Source: CAYGHE01 sp964349805
GTDB lineage: Bacteria; Patescibacteriota; Saccharimonadia; Saccharimonadales; Saccharimonadaceae
Direction of reading: 5' to 3'
DNA length: 57,735 bases
Assembly: GCA_964349805.1 (NCBI GenBank)
Contig: CAYGHE010000005.1
Location: forward strand, 1 to 57,735
Part shown: positions 25,803 to 35,051 of the stretch, piece after piece
Layout: each line of letters opens with the position of its first letter
How positions within the stretch are numbered: position 1 is the first letter of the stretch
Made by a program: the position numbers and the translations under genes
Notes under the pieces: generated by a model
Seen by the model: only the letters and a program-made list of their open reading frames with translations
What the model was told of the DNA's origin: nothing
Database searches by the model: none

Positions 25803-27452
25803 TTATGCCGCAGGCGAACCAAATATAACGACGAACTGTACTTCGCCAGTTATAACTACTGGAGGCAAGGTGTTTTTGATGATGGACGCGCTCAATAGAC
25901 CCTCAAGTTGTTGAGCGGTGCCCTTGCTCCCCGAGTCTATTTGATAAATTTCAACATCTTTATACGAGCCCGCTGGCGCATTTCCAACCATTACTACGTT
26001 ATATCCTTTTGCGGACAGTTCGTCGGCTCGTTCTTGCCCCAGTCCCGGCACATCAGTCCCGTTAAAAACCGCCACGGGTGCAGCTTCTTGTAACACAGGA
26101 TCATTGCTAATCTGGCGCTTGATAAAGCTACGAATCTCAGTGTAATCAAACACTCCTGCCATTGGTGTTACAACCGATTTTCCGTCATGATGACTGTTCG
26201 TAAGCACACGATCTTCCTTATCGAATAAATCTAAAGTATGTATATTGTCGGTTTCTATTTGATTTCCCAATTTAATCAAGGTGCGTATTTCACCCATCTC
26301 TATATTGGACCTTAAGTTACTGCCCAAGGCGTCTATTAATTGAGTTACGGCATTAAGATTTGTCATAACGCCGGTACTAACGGCCTTTTCTTTTACAGCT
26401 ATCAGGATTTTCTGTTGATTTTTTTCTCTGTCGAAGTTTGAATTTGCAAGACCATAGGTTGGGTATCCTGTATTTTCTCCCCTTGCCATCGACAGATAAA
26501 GGGCGCTATCGCCGTCTAAATGATGCACGCCATTGTCATACCTTACAAGATAGCACCGATATTCACAGCGCCAGTCAAAGTTTCTGTCTAGTATCCCGGG
26601 TGCCCCGTTGCTTCCTTCTATCTCTACCTCGATGCCGCCCACCGCATCAACAGTATCCTTGACGACAGCATGGTTGACAAGAACACTATACTGTATATCC
26701 AAGCCGAATATCTTGCCTACTAGTTCTCGCGTGGCACTAGCTCCTTTCATAACCGCTTCTTCGGTTGTATCGCCTGCAGTTTGACAACTAAAGTAAGAAT
26801 TAATTCTGCCTCTCATGCCCTCGGGGCAAGCTCGCCCATACTCAACATATAAATCACGTGGAACACTAAACATATAGACGTCTTGTTTCTCCTGGTGGAC
26901 GCTTACCACCATCATAGAGTCAGTCAAATCTCCTCCGGGGTGATTAGGGTCATCATCTGACGTACCTAAAATAAGGAAGTTGCTACGACCATTTTCGTCT
27001 TGCTTCAAGGCCTTGCCTTGAAACACATCAAAGATATTGCCCTGAAAAATGTTACCGCCCGCAATCAAGAAACGAACCGCCATATATCCCGCAACTATCA
27101 GCGCAAGAGCTAACAATATTAGCGCTACTCGTTTTACGATTTTGCGCCTAGGATGGGCATTTTTGTTGCGTCGAGCTTTGCGACGCCATTTACGGGATGT
27201 TTTTTTCTCGGGTGGAGCAGACTCATCGATACTACGCAAGGACTCATCTAAATCAGCCCTGCCTAGGGATCTTTGCTGTATAGATTGTCCGAGCAACCGT
27301 GAATCAGGGCTACCCATAGTATCCATTTCTCTGTCGTTTGGTGTATCTATGGTAGTTTTTTGAGGATCGTGATCGTGCAAACCGCCCATTCTAGCACCAG
27401 ACCCAGGCTGACGGACAATAAAACCATCCATAGAAGAACGTTTATGCTTCAT
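25803..27452 (-). CDS. LytR-CpsA-Psr (LCP) family protein with LytR_C domain
   Basis: 549 residues. A cytoplasmic basic N-terminus of about 100 residues precedes one helix (VALILLALALIVAGYMAVRF). The LCP domain then shows NFLILGTSDDD, DLTDSMMVVSVHQEKQDVYM, SVPRDLYVEYG and the later RGRINSYFSC and ARGENTGYP segments with conserved Asp/Arg residues. The C-terminal 100 residues match LytR_C (VAVFNGTDVPGLGQERADEL). LCP enzymes transfer glycopolymers from undecaprenyl carriers to peptidoglycan or proteins outside the membrane. The gene is divergent from lepB; a TATAGT box about 13 bases before ATG predicts a leader of about 6 nt. Confidence 0.92.
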   Translation of the reverse strand: MKHKRSSMDGFIVRQPGSGARMGGLHDHDPQKTTIDTPNDREMDTMGSPDSRLLGQSIQQRSLGRADLDESLRSIDESAPPEKKTSRKWRRKARRNKNAHPRRKIVKRVALILLALALIVAGYMAVRFLIAGGNIFQGNIFDVFQGKALKQDENGRSNFLILGTSDDDPNHPGGDLTDSMMVVSVHQEKQDVYMFSVPRDLYVEYGRACPEGMRGRINSYFSCQTAGDTTEEAVMKGASATRELVGKIFGLDIQYSVLVNHAVVKDTVDAVGGIEVEIEGSNGAPGILDRNFDWRCEYRCYLVRYDNGVHHLDGDSALYLSMARGENTGYPTYGLANSNFDREKNQQKILIAVKEKAVSTGVMTNLNAVTQLIDALGSNLRSNIEMGEIRTLIKLGNQIETDNIHTLDLFDKEDRVLTNSHHDGKSVVTPMAGVFDYTEIRSFIKRQISNDPVLQEAAPVAVFNGTDVPGLGQERADELSAKGYNVVMVGNAPAGSYKDVEIYQIDSGSKGTAQQLEGLLSASIIKNTLPPVVITGEVQFVVIFGSPAA

Positions 27453-27541
27453 AAATACTCATCTACTATATACCGAACCTATACCTTGATGCAAAACTTC
27501 TTTATACTACGCTAGTGCTATATAGTAGAAATAGGTAAATT

Positions 27542-28141
27542 ATGGAAGCAAGTTTTTTACAACGACACCCCTTTTTAAAAGACAGTATTAATGTAATTGT
27601 CTTTATTGTTTGTGTAATGATAGGTACCCTGTTCATCAACACGTTTGTATTCCGCAGTTATAGCGTCTTGGGCCCTAGCATGGAATCTACCCTATACACA
27701 GGAGATCGTTTAATTATCAACCGACTACCCGTCACATGGGCCCAGTTGCGAAACGACAATTACATACCCGAAAGGGGTGATATTATCGTATTCAAGAACC
27801 CTCAATACAACGACAATGCGGGCGACGAATATATCGTTAAGCGCGTCATAGCTTTTGGTGGAGAACGAGTGGTTCTTCAGAACGGCCAATTCACCATCTA
27901 TAATGACGAGAATACCGATGGCTTTAACCCTGATGAGTTGTACGAATACACGTCATCTGTTTCGGCTAGTGGCAGCGTTGATAAGATAGTGCCTAGAGAC
28001 GAGCTATTTGTAGTAGGCGATCACCGCGAAGGTAGTTACTCTTATGACTCCCGCAGTGGATTGGGTACTATACCACTGTACGACATTATCGGACCCGTCA
28101 AAATACGCCTATTCCCTTTTGACGCTATCCGTACTTTTTAG
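27542..28141 (+). CDS. lepB: Signal peptidase I
   Basis: Membrane serine protease that removes Sec signal peptides. One N-terminal helix (INVIVFIVCVMIGTLFIN) precedes the catalytic serine in GPSMESTLYTGDR (S46). The catalytic lysine lies in YIVKRVIAFGGERV near residue 100, and box D/E appears as VVGDHREGSYSYDSR. The 199-residue length fits Gram-positive-type enzymes with one anchor. It is divergent from the LCP gene (89 bases between starts), and its 3' end overlaps parB tail to tail by four bases. Confidence 0.95.
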   Translation: MEASFLQRHPFLKDSINVIVFIVCVMIGTLFINTFVFRSYSVLGPSMESTLYTGDRLIINRLPVTWAQLRNDNYIPERGDIIVFKNPQYNDNAGDEYIVKRVIAFGGERVVLQNGQFTIYNDENTDGFNPDELYEYTSSVSASGSVDKIVPRDELFVVGDHREGSYSYDSRSGLGTIPLYDIIGPVKIRLFPFDAIRTF

Positions 28142-29043
28142 TTTCGGTCGTTATTTATAAGTCGGTGTATCCGCTTAAATTCACCATCGCTTTTAAAGCT
28201 AATTGTTAGACGCCCACCACCCCTGGCGTTGGTAATGACTTTAATATCAGCCTTGAGGCGTTGTTGTATGTCACGTATCTCTGTCTGGTATTGGTGCTTG
28301 GATGCATCGGCAGTATTAGTCATAAAAGCCTGTGATGGGTTTCTGTTGGTTTTTAAGTTGACTATAAATTGCTCAACTTTACGAGAACTCCACTCTTCTT
28401 TGATAATTCTGGGTAAAATTTCATCTATAGTCGCCTCATCAAGACCAATCAATGGCCTTATTTGACCCTCGGTAATTAGCTTATCGGCCAACGCCTGTTT
28501 GGCGCTGTTTGGTAATTTCAAAATACGCATAGTGTTGCTAACTGCACTAGTGGACTTGTTACCAACCCTTTGAGCTATCTCTGATAGCGACAGATTGAAT
28601 TGATCTCGCAATTTCAGATACGCCATGGCGGTTTCAACTACGTTCAAATCTTCTCTTTGTAGGTTTTCTATCAAAGAAATTTCTAATTTATGCTGAGCAG
28701 TCAAGGTGCGCACGATAGCTGGTATTTTATCGAATCCAGCTAGTTTCGCAGCTCTAAAACGTCGCTCACCCGCTACTATTTGGTAACCATCTTTTAATGG
28801 AGTAACTACGATAGGTTGCAAAACACCGTGTTCTTTAACCGAGATAGCAAGACCTTCAAGCAATGCCTGGTCAATCTGACGGCGTGGCTGATCTGGATCA
28901 ATCGATATACTGTCTAGCCGTATGTGTTTTAATTCGCTAGTGGCATGGTCTTGTGTAGCAGTTGGGTCAAAAGATTCATCCAATAAATCCGTTGGGATGA
29001 GTGATTCAAAACCTCTGCCCAAACCTTTTTTAGGCGTCGACAC
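28138..29043 (-). CDS. parB: Chromosome partitioning protein ParB
   Basis: ParB is a CTP-dependent DNA clamp that loads at parS and spreads. The N-terminal nuclease-like domain contains GERRFRAAKLAG near residue 90, the central helix-turn-helix reads LSLSEIAQRVGNKSTSAVSN, and the C-terminal 60 residues form a basic dimerisation domain. The 301-residue length is standard. Its start overlaps the parA end by 14 bases. No perfect TGTTTCACGTGAAACA parS site was seen in the window by eye. Confidence 0.95.
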   Translation of the reverse strand: MSTPKKGLGRGFESLIPTDLLDESFDPTATQDHATSELKHIRLDSISIDPDQPRRQIDQALLEGLAISVKEHGVLQPIVVTPLKDGYQIVAGERRFRAAKLAGFDKIPAIVRTLTAQHKLEISLIENLQREDLNVVETAMAYLKLRDQFNLSLSEIAQRVGNKSTSAVSNTMRILKLPNSAKQALADKLITEGQIRPLIGLDEATIDEILPRIIKEEWSSRKVEQFIVNLKTNRNPSQAFMTNTADASKHQYQTEIRDIQQRLKADIKVITNARGGGRLTISFKSDGEFKRIHRLINNDRN

Positions 29044-29797
29044 GATTCAGTACCTCCTTGCAAAGCGCTTTATATGCCCTAGCTCCCTTTGAGAATCTGT
29101 CATAAGCTCCGATTGGTAATCCGTGGCTAGGTGCCTCGGCTAATCGGACGTTGCGTGGAATAACCGTTTCAAAAACCTTGTCGGAAAAATGCTTTTTAAT
29201 TTCTTTATGAACCTGACCGCTAAGTGTTGTTCGGGAATCCATCATTGTTGCTAGCACTCCTAGCAATTCCAATTTAGGGTTCATACCTTTTCTAACTAAT
29301 TTCATAGTTTCGAGCAATTGCCCTAAACCTTCCAAGGCGTAAAACTCAACCTGTACCGGTAAGAGTACGTATTTTGCGGCTATTAGGCCGTTCACTGTTA
29401 AAAGGCTTAGGCTGGGCGGATTATCGATGACAATAATATCATAGTCGTCAATAATCGGCCCAATAACACTATTCAACCTGGTAAATCGACCTTCGGCCTG
29501 CGCTAATTCTACTTCCGTATTAGCAAGGTGAGATGTCGTAGGAACGATAAAAAAATTCTTGTACTTGGTATTTACTACGGCTTGATCTAGCGTTGCTGCG
29601 CCCGTGATAACATCAGAAATAGCCCACGAGAGGTTTTGTTTATCTATTTGCAGGCCGCTAGTGGCATTTCCTTGGGGGTCAAAATCAATTAGCAGAGTTT
29701 TTCTGCCAGCTTTAGCCGTATAATAGGCCAAATTAACAGCGGTTGTCGTTTTACCTACCCCGCCCTTTTGATTTGTCACAGATATGACTGTCGCCAC
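29030..29797 (-). CDS. parA: Chromosome partitioning ATPase ParA/Soj
   Basis: Deviant Walker A ATPase that moves ParB-parS complexes on the nucleoid. KGGVGKTTTAVNLA lies at residues 10-23, Walker A' LIDFDPQGNATSGL near 37, and DYDIIVIDNPPSLSLLTVNG near 110. The start is GTG 29797 with AGAGGG about 11 bases before it; an extended TGCTACAAT -10 is further upstream. The 255-residue length is normal. It forms the usual parA-parB pair. Confidence 0.96.
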   Translation of the reverse strand: MATVISVTNQKGGVGKTTTAVNLAYYTAKAGRKTLLIDFDPQGNATSGLQIDKQNLSWAISDVITGAATLDQAVVNTKYKNFFIVPTTSHLANTEVELAQAEGRFTRLNSVIGPIIDDYDIIVIDNPPSLSLLTVNGLIAAKYVLLPVQVEFYALEGLGQLLETMKLVRKGMNPKLELLGVLATMMDSRTTLSGQVHKEIKKHFSDKVFETVIPRNVRLAEAPSHGLPIGAYDRFSKGARAYKALCKEVLNRVDA

Positions 29798-29849
29798 TGT
29801 TTTCCCTCTTCTTTTACGGTCTATTGTAGCACGAGACCAGACAGCTTAA

Positions 29850-30158
29850 CTACGCTGTAATCGACGTAATTTCGATTTTGCTGTATTTTTGGCGGTGACC
29901 CATCTCTTTGTGAACGCGCTTTTTAGCCTTGAAACGAATTATTCGCAACTTATCACCTTTAACCAAATTCTCGATTACCTTTGCCTTAACAGACGCACCC
30001 TTGACCGTTGGGGTGCCTACGTTAACCTTGTCGCCATCAATAACCAGCAAAGCGTCAAGATTTAACTCTTTGACGTCTTCTGGCAATAGATCCACAAACA
30101 GGACTTCTTTTTCAGATACAATAAATTGCTTGTTGCCAATCTCAACGACTGCTTTCAT
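29850..30158 (-). CDS. rplU: 50S ribosomal protein L21
   Basis: L21 binds 23S rRNA domain VI. MKAVVEIGNKQFIVSE at the N-terminus and the C-terminal RIIRFKAKKRVHKEMGHRQK with KYSKIEI match the family. ATG 30158 is preferred over ATG 30167, which directly touches the AAAGGA Shine-Dalgarno; 30158 leaves nine bases. The gene is alone: rpmA (L27), its usual partner, is not next to it. The promoter shares 17 identical bases with that of rpsU. Confidence 0.95.
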   Translation of the reverse strand: MKAVVEIGNKQFIVSEKEVLFVDLLPEDVKELNLDALLVIDGDKVNVGTPTVKGASVKAKVIENLVKGDKLRIIRFKAKKRVHKEMGHRQKYSKIEITSITA

Positions 30159-30193
30159 CTTTGTCATTCCTTTTTCTTATGCAATTAACGACT

Positions 30194-30210
30194 TATTGTA
30201 ACAGAGATAA
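30194..30210 (-). promoter_or_regulatory. Promoter core of rplU, shared with rpsU
   Basis: The minus-strand sequence TTATCTCTGTTACAATA contains the extended -10 TGTTACAAT. The identical 17 bases occur before rpsU at 44092-44108. Confidence 0.6.
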
Positions 30211-30233
30211 CCAAAGGTGTAAACTACCAGGTC

Positions 30234-31130
30234 TTATATCTGTCCGCCGCTGTACAGAAATAGCACCACTAATCCGAACGAAGCCAGGCCAACGCTTTTG
30301 TAGAGTCCATGATGGCGACGCCATGAAAGACGTAAAGGTTTGGGCAGTTTATTGCGATAGACATGTGCTGCCATGGAAACAACTAGGGCTATTGATAGCA
30401 ATACTAGCCCACCCAAAGCCGCCGGCGTTATAGATTGCACAGCTACGCCAAGTTGAGTCAATATACCGCTAGACGCTGGCATCTCAGCCAGCACGAATGT
30501 CTGCTGGTTTTGCTCGCCAGCAATAGCATTCTGAACTGGTAAACCATACAGAGCTACAACAACAGATGTAGGCTTATCTTCTAGATCCCCTTCCAAAACA
30601 GCAAAACCGACTTCGTTATAGTCCTGCGAGAGCACGTTAGCCTTATGGGTTGGCGAATCCAACCACGCGGTCACAATAGCGCTTGACGATGTAAAGTTCT
30701 TGGCCAAGTTCTCGCCAGCAGCCGCATATTCATAATCAACGTCTTTTAGCCATTGCCACGGCTCAACACCACTAGGAGAGCTGTGTGCCCAATACTGGTT
30801 GGCAAACATGTCTTGGGCTTTAAGTTCAGCAGCTTTTACGAGTTTCTCGTTGAGCGCCAGCTCTGATTGCCCCGCTTGTTTGCGGGCTTCATTAGTCTGG
30901 TCAAGCAACGAATCAACTGATATGTTCGATGCGCGACCCAGTATATTGCCCGTGGTTGCCGCATTGTAACCTAGTTGTAATCCCACAACTACCAAAAAAA
31001 TTACCAATAACCCATATGACCGCACCAAATGCGGACTATAATTATTATGTTTGTGCGGCACTACAGCCAAACGAACATGGCGCTTGGTGTGGTGTGTTAT
31101 AGATTTTTTGGTTTTTCTTTTTGCGGGCAT
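30234..31130 (-). CDS. CAP-domain (SCP/PR1) protein with membrane anchors
   Basis: 298 residues. A basic N-terminus (MPAKRKTKKS) is followed by a helix (SYGLLVIFLVVVGLQLGYN), then a CAP domain of about 130 residues with the LLDQTNEARKQAG, WAHSSPSG, YAAAGENLAKNF, VTAWLDSPTHKANVL and YNEVGFAV motifs. A second helix (AALGGLVLLSIALVVSM) and a third near the C-terminus (SVGLASFGLVVLFLYSGG) follow. CAP domains are extracellular and bind lipids or act as proteases in some organisms; the role here is unknown. Its closest upstream neighbour is the large surface protein gene, separated by a terminator. Confidence 0.88.
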   Translation of the reverse strand: MPAKRKTKKSITHHTKRHVRLAVVPHKHNNYSPHLVRSYGLLVIFLVVVGLQLGYNAATTGNILGRASNISVDSLLDQTNEARKQAGQSELALNEKLVKAAELKAQDMFANQYWAHSSPSGVEPWQWLKDVDYEYAAAGENLAKNFTSSSAIVTAWLDSPTHKANVLSQDYNEVGFAVLEGDLEDKPTSVVVALYGLPVQNAIAGEQNQQTFVLAEMPASSGILTQLGVAVQSITPAALGGLVLLSIALVVSMAAHVYRNKLPKPLRLSWRRHHGLYKSVGLASFGLVVLFLYSGGQI

Positions 31131-31158
31131 CCTAATGATTATGATATAACACTTCTCA

Positions 31159-31196
31159 CAAAAAAACGAGCGTCTACGTATTTTTGGTAGACGCTC
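31159..31196 (-). terminator. Intrinsic terminator after the large surface protein
   Basis: On the minus strand a perfect 10-bp stem GAGCGTCTAC / GTAGACGCTC with a nine-base loop is followed by G and seven T. It ends the transcript of the 31221-33911 gene before the CAP gene. Confidence 0.85.
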
Positions 31197-31220
31197 TCTG
31201 TGGTTTAGAGTATTTTTATA

Positions 31221-33911
31221 TTAATTTGCAGACTGGTCTCGACGACGCCAAGCAGCTATTGCCCACCAAAGTCCTGCTATAGCACCAAGGATTACTAACC
31301 ACCAGTGCCAAGCTAGTCCGAATGGTGTCCAAGTGCCATCTTCGTCTGTATCAGCAGCACCAGCAACTTCAACGTTATCACTAGCTCCTTCGCCGTTAAC
31401 GTCTTCTGCCTCAGTTTGATCACCCAAAATCTCTCCGCCACCCGCTATACCTGGGGTAGCTACGCCCGTAGCAAGAGGGGTGATGGGTAATGGTGTAGAT
31501 GTAGCAATTACAGGATCATCACCAGTTTCTCCACCACTTGGTACTGTAGATGTGGTTGGTGTCTCTACTGATAGGGTTGTTGTTTTTGTACTATCAGGTC
31601 CCTCGTTTCCAGCCTGATCGATAGTGGTTACAGTCACTTCATAACCACCATCAGGTGACGGACTAGTAGTTTCACAACTCCATGTCCATGTACCGTCACC
31701 GTTGTCCGTAAATGGCGCACTGACTATGCATGGTTCACCACCTTCTATTTCTACGGTTATAGTAGCGTTCGGATCGTCAATCGTGCCAGTTAGAGTAACT
31801 TGTTGACCCGGTGCTACAGTAGCAGGAGCTTCTACTGTTACAACCGGCGGGGTGTTATCATAGGTTATAACGAATGGGTTGTCTTCGTCGTATTCAGAGC
31901 AATTACCAGCTGCGTCACATGCGCTAAATGCAAAGTAGTGCGTGCCTTCTCCTTGAGTAAAGTTATCGTTATACACACCCAAGCTTGAAGAATGGCTACT
32001 TAGGTTGGGTGGGTTCCAGGGAGTGGCTTTTTTGAAGGATGATCCCTCTATGTTGTTCCAGTATTTGAGTTGGTAACGCGTAGTATCGCTGTCAGATGAA
32101 AGGCTAAATGTGAAATACTGTTCTTTTGTATAACCCCCGTTTGATATCTCTGTTCCGCTGGGAGTCCCCGTAAATACTATCGAAGATATAGTTGGTGCTT
32201 CCTTATCAATCGTGAACAACTTAGTAATATCACCACTGCGATTACCTGTATTCGCACCACCACCTGCTGTGTCACGAGCCGCAAGAGTAACAACGTAATC
32301 ACCCTCAAGTGTTGCAGTATATAGCAATGCATTAGATATACCGGTGCTTAAAACTGTTTTACTGTAAACCACTGAACCGTTTCGCTTTACCTGTACCCAA
32401 TAGTGCCGAAGGTTATCGTCGGTTACGGTTCCAAGGACCTCGACGTCAGTATTGAACAGACTGCCTGTCGGGCTGTCAATTGAAACTATAGGCGCATCGT
32501 TATCTATTGTTATCTTCCATAAGTCACTCCAAGGACCAGCGTTTCCAGCATGATCCACGGCTTTAACTCTCCACCAATATTCAGAGTTGGCAACGCTGGT
32601 AGCGGTTTTGCTCGTGGTGCTGTACTCCTCGTGCCAACGAGGACTCGTTGCACCTGCGTCATTGTAGCTTTCGTATATATAGTAATCTATATCCGTATCC
32701 GTATCTGTAGTTGACCAAGATTGTGTAACACTAGCACCATTAACAACGGCTTCGTCAGATGGCGAAACTAGTGTTGGAGCAACTGGTGCAGTAGCGTCAT
32801 AATAGTAATGAACTGGATTGCTCCAATTACCCACATTGCCAATATTATCTACAGCACGTACCCATATGGTTACACCTCCCTGCTCACTAATACCGGGCTG
32901 GTGATTGCGTGACGTTCCATTAACGTCTCGACAACCGATAAATCCTGTGTATCCAGCGATCGCTTCGCCAGGGCAGGTACTGCTACCGAATGGGTGTTTA
33001 TCATCATAGTTGTAGGCAATCTGATAATAATCTACGCCACTAACGTCATAAGAAGGGCTCCATTGGTTTAGAATCGGAGCGCTATTGAAATAATCGCCAT
33101 TAGAAGGTGAGACAATCACAGGAGCTGTTGGCCCTGTAGCGTCGGGCGTAACAGTAACATTGTAATTTTTCGTGAAGACTGGACCATTAAGTACACTCGC
33201 TATAACCGTTATGGAGCCTTCACCTGTTGCGGTAAGATTGCCTGTACTAGAGTCTATTGTCGCATTTCCACCGGTACCATCAGGATTAGTCCAGACACTC
33301 CACGCCACTTCTTGGCTTGCGCCAGCCGGATGTACGGTAGCTGTCATTTGTTGTGTTTGTCCAAGTTCGATTGACGCAGGTCCTGATATCGTAATGTCCG
33401 TAGCCTGAATCACTGGGCTTGCCTGTGAGATGAATTTTCCCTGGAAGCTGCCATCCGTGACTGCCGTTCCACCAGCAAGATACACATAGCCGGGGACTGG
33501 ATCAGTACAGTTACCTATCTCTACAAAGAAGGTGTCATGACCATTATAGTTAACTCCGCCGCCCATCACGTCACACGCATTGCCTGAATCGGTGAATGTA
33601 ATCACTCCACCAGTAATCGCAGCTATGTTCGGAGCAGCAGGCGCTAGACTTACAGTAAACGTAGTGTCTAAATTACTGCTAACCAGTGATGTAGTGTTTC
33701 CAGAATAGCTCGTTGCCGTGATAGGGGTTATGTTGATAGAAACCTCACCACTATACGCACTCGTAGCGTAGGCTGTTTGGTTGAATGCTAGTGATATAGC
33801 TGCACTTACGCTACCGAACGCAATAACCACGGCCATGCCGCTAAATACCAGCGTAGATACCAACCCAAAACTAGTTACTTTTTTATATAATGTCCTGATA
33901 TGCTCGCTCAT
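31221..33911 (-). CDS. Large multidomain surface protein (Ig/BIG2/FN3-like) with Trp-rich C-terminal anchor
   Basis: 896 residues from ATG 33911, chosen because AAGGAG lies eight bases upstream; a longer frame starting at 33944 is unlikely. A signal helix (TLVFSGMAVVIAFGSVSAAI) is followed by a cohesin-like beta domain, a BIG2-like domain (SGPASIELGQTQQMTATVHP), two FN3-like repeats (DYYIYES...WWRVKAVDHAGNAG), further Ig-like modules (PVVTVEAPATVAPGQQVTLT), a Thr/Pro-rich stalk and an acidic stretch. The C-terminus is PFGLAWHWWLVILGAIAG with a hydrophobic run and a final RRR tail. The same FG-AW-WW segment ends the neighbouring 157-residue protein. The composition points to an adhesin-like surface protein, perhaps for contact with a host bacterium (inference). 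Confidence 0.82.
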   Translation of the reverse strand: MSEHIRTLYKKVTSFGLVSTLVFSGMAVVIAFGSVSAAISLAFNQTAYATSAYSGEVSINITPITATSYSGNTTSLVSSNLDTTFTVSLAPAAPNIAAITGGVITFTDSGNACDVMGGGVNYNGHDTFFVEIGNCTDPVPGYVYLAGGTAVTDGSFQGKFISQASPVIQATDITISGPASIELGQTQQMTATVHPAGASQEVAWSVWTNPDGTGGNATIDSSTGNLTATGEGSITVIASVLNGPVFTKNYNVTVTPDATGPTAPVIVSPSNGDYFNSAPILNQWSPSYDVSGVDYYQIAYNYDDKHPFGSSTCPGEAIAGYTGFIGCRDVNGTSRNHQPGISEQGGVTIWVRAVDNIGNVGNWSNPVHYYYDATAPVAPTLVSPSDEAVVNGASVTQSWSTTDTDTDIDYYIYESYNDAGATSPRWHEEYSTTSKTATSVANSEYWWRVKAVDHAGNAGPWSDLWKITIDNDAPIVSIDSPTGSLFNTDVEVLGTVTDDNLRHYWVQVKRNGSVVYSKTVLSTGISNALLYTATLEGDYVVTLAARDTAGGGANTGNRSGDITKLFTIDKEAPTISSIVFTGTPSGTEISNGGYTKEQYFTFSLSSDSDTTRYQLKYWNNIEGSSFKKATPWNPPNLSSHSSSLGVYNDNFTQGEGTHYFAFSACDAAGNCSEYDEDNPFVITYDNTPPVVTVEAPATVAPGQQVTLTGTIDDPNATITVEIEGGEPCIVSAPFTDNGDGTWTWSCETTSPSPDGGYEVTVTTIDQAGNEGPDSTKTTTLSVETPTTSTVPSGGETGDDPVIATSTPLPITPLATGVATPGIAGGGEILGDQTEAEDVNGEGASDNVEVAGAADTDEDGTWTPFGLAWHWWLVILGAIAGLWWAIAAWRRRDQSAN

Positions 33912-34003
33912 ATCATTACTCCTTCTACCAACAACCCGCCTCATTGGATATTAAAAACTACTTGTTAAAAGAATTACGTTTTGCACGTTTTTATATTGCC
34001 CTT

Positions 34004-34032
34004 AATATAACACTCGACAATCTTTTTGACAA
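34004..34032 (-). promoter_or_regulatory. Promoter of the large surface protein gene
   Basis: On the minus strand TTGTCA (34032-34027) and TATATT (34009-34004) are 17 bases apart. The predicted leader is about 87 nt with a Shine-Dalgarno, in contrast to the leaderless genes. Confidence 0.7.
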
Positions 34033-34074
34033 TGTATAAAGTATTGGATATAAGCTTAACATTAGCTTAAGGCG

Positions 34075-34548
34075 CTATCTCTGTTTTTGGGTAATATCAG
34101 GTTCTTTAACTCTAGTGTTTCTTAATTTTTTGAACGCCACTACCGAGCCATACCCGACTCCTAGCATCGCTAACCACCAATACCAAGCAATACCGAATAG
34201 CTCCCAGCCTTGGTTTGAAGGACGCAATATATACCCTGGTTGGCTAGCCGAGCTATATCCATATTGCGGGCTATACCCGTTCGGCAAGAATATATTCACG
34301 GAATCCTGTGGCGGTGGTGTTGGATCAAGAGTCTCATTGGCGGGCATTACTGTCTCATCAACCGAGTCAAGCGTGCCGTAGACTAACAATAATTCTTCGT
34401 TCGATTCATTTAAAGACTGTGTTACGGCGTTGGTGTGATGCGAAAATGATAAATTCAAAGTTACGGAAATAAAAAGAACGCTTACAAGTGTTACCAAGGT
34501 CTTTGAACTGACCGAAACGATAACCTGTCCGCGCGTCTTTATAGTCAT
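34075..34548 (-). CDS. Small surface protein with Trp-rich C-terminal anchor
   Basis: 157 residues. N-terminal signal helix (TLVTLVSVLFISVTLNLSFS), then an acidic and Pro/Ser-rich extracytoplasmic stretch with no recognised fold (TLDPTPPPQDSVNIFLPNGY), then the C-terminus WELFGIAWYWWLAMLGVGYG, a hydrophobic run and a basic tail. The C-terminal segment matches that of the 31221-33911 protein closely. ATG 34548 has GGGAGG upstream. Its small linker suggests a stalk or anchor protein; the function is unknown. Confidence 0.75.
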   Translation of the reverse strand: MTIKTRGQVIVSVSSKTLVTLVSVLFISVTLNLSFSHHTNAVTQSLNESNEELLLVYGTLDSVDETVMPANETLDPTPPPQDSVNIFLPNGYSPQYGYSSASQPGYILRPSNQGWELFGIAWYWWLAMLGVGYGSVVAFKKLRNTRVKEPDITQKQR

Positions 34549-34629
34549 GTAGCCTCCCCCAACTCCACATATGGTGTAGACCCGCCTTTAATTTACCATA
34601 GGCGGTAAGGCCATGCAAGTGCTTTTCGG

Positions 34630-35007
34630 CTATTTATTGCGTCTTAACAGATGGTCGATGTGACCGTGGTCAAGTCCATAGTAATGAGCTATCTCGTGCC
34701 ACAGGGTACGTTTAACTTGTTCGAATAGCTTGGATTCATCACCCTCGACCACTGTTAATATAGGGTTCTTGAACAGTGTAATTTTGTCTGGCAAGACAAA
34801 AGTGTACCCGGCTCCTCGCTCTGTTAGAGGTATTCCTTCGTACAGCCCCAACAGTAAATTACCCTCTTTGGCCCCCGTTTTTAGGCGCTGGTGTTCGTCT
34901 GGATCATCGGCCTGAACTATAGCTACATTCTCGAGTCCTTTAATGTATTTCTGGGGGAGCTCATTGATAGCCCTCACAATAAGGTCGTTGAATTCTTCGT
35001 CAGTCAT
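34630..35007 (-). CDS. Zincin-like metallopeptidase family protein (PF06262 type)
   Basis: 125 residues with the motif LWHEIAHYYGLDHGHID near the C-terminus, a HExxHxxxxxH zinc site matching the small zincin family PF06262 found in many bacteria. The N-terminus (DEEFNDLIVRAINELPQKYI) and ITLFKNPIL in the middle also fit. No signal peptide is visible, so it is probably cytoplasmic. Its function is not established in the family. ATG 35007 follows a TATAAT box that ends six bases upstream (35014-35019), so the message appears leaderless. Confidence 0.85.
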   Translation of the reverse strand: MTDEEFNDLIVRAINELPQKYIKGLENVAIVQADDPDEHQRLKTGAKEGNLLLGLYEGIPLTERGAGYTFVLPDKITLFKNPILTVVEGDESKLFEQVKRTLWHEIAHYYGLDHGHIDHLLRRNK

Positions 35008-35013
35008 TGGTTT

Positions 35014-35019
35014 ATTATA
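35014..35019 (-). promoter_or_regulatory. -10 box of the zincin gene, leaderless layout
   Basis: TATAAT on the minus strand ends six bases before ATG 35007, placing the predicted transcript start on the A of the start codon. Confidence 0.55.
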
Positions 35020-35051
35020 TATGATTATTTGTTGTAATTTTTATAACAATA

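Noticed and set aside
28138..29797. parS site near parAB
   Set aside because: No close match to TGTTTCACGTGAAACA was found by eye in the surrounding region.
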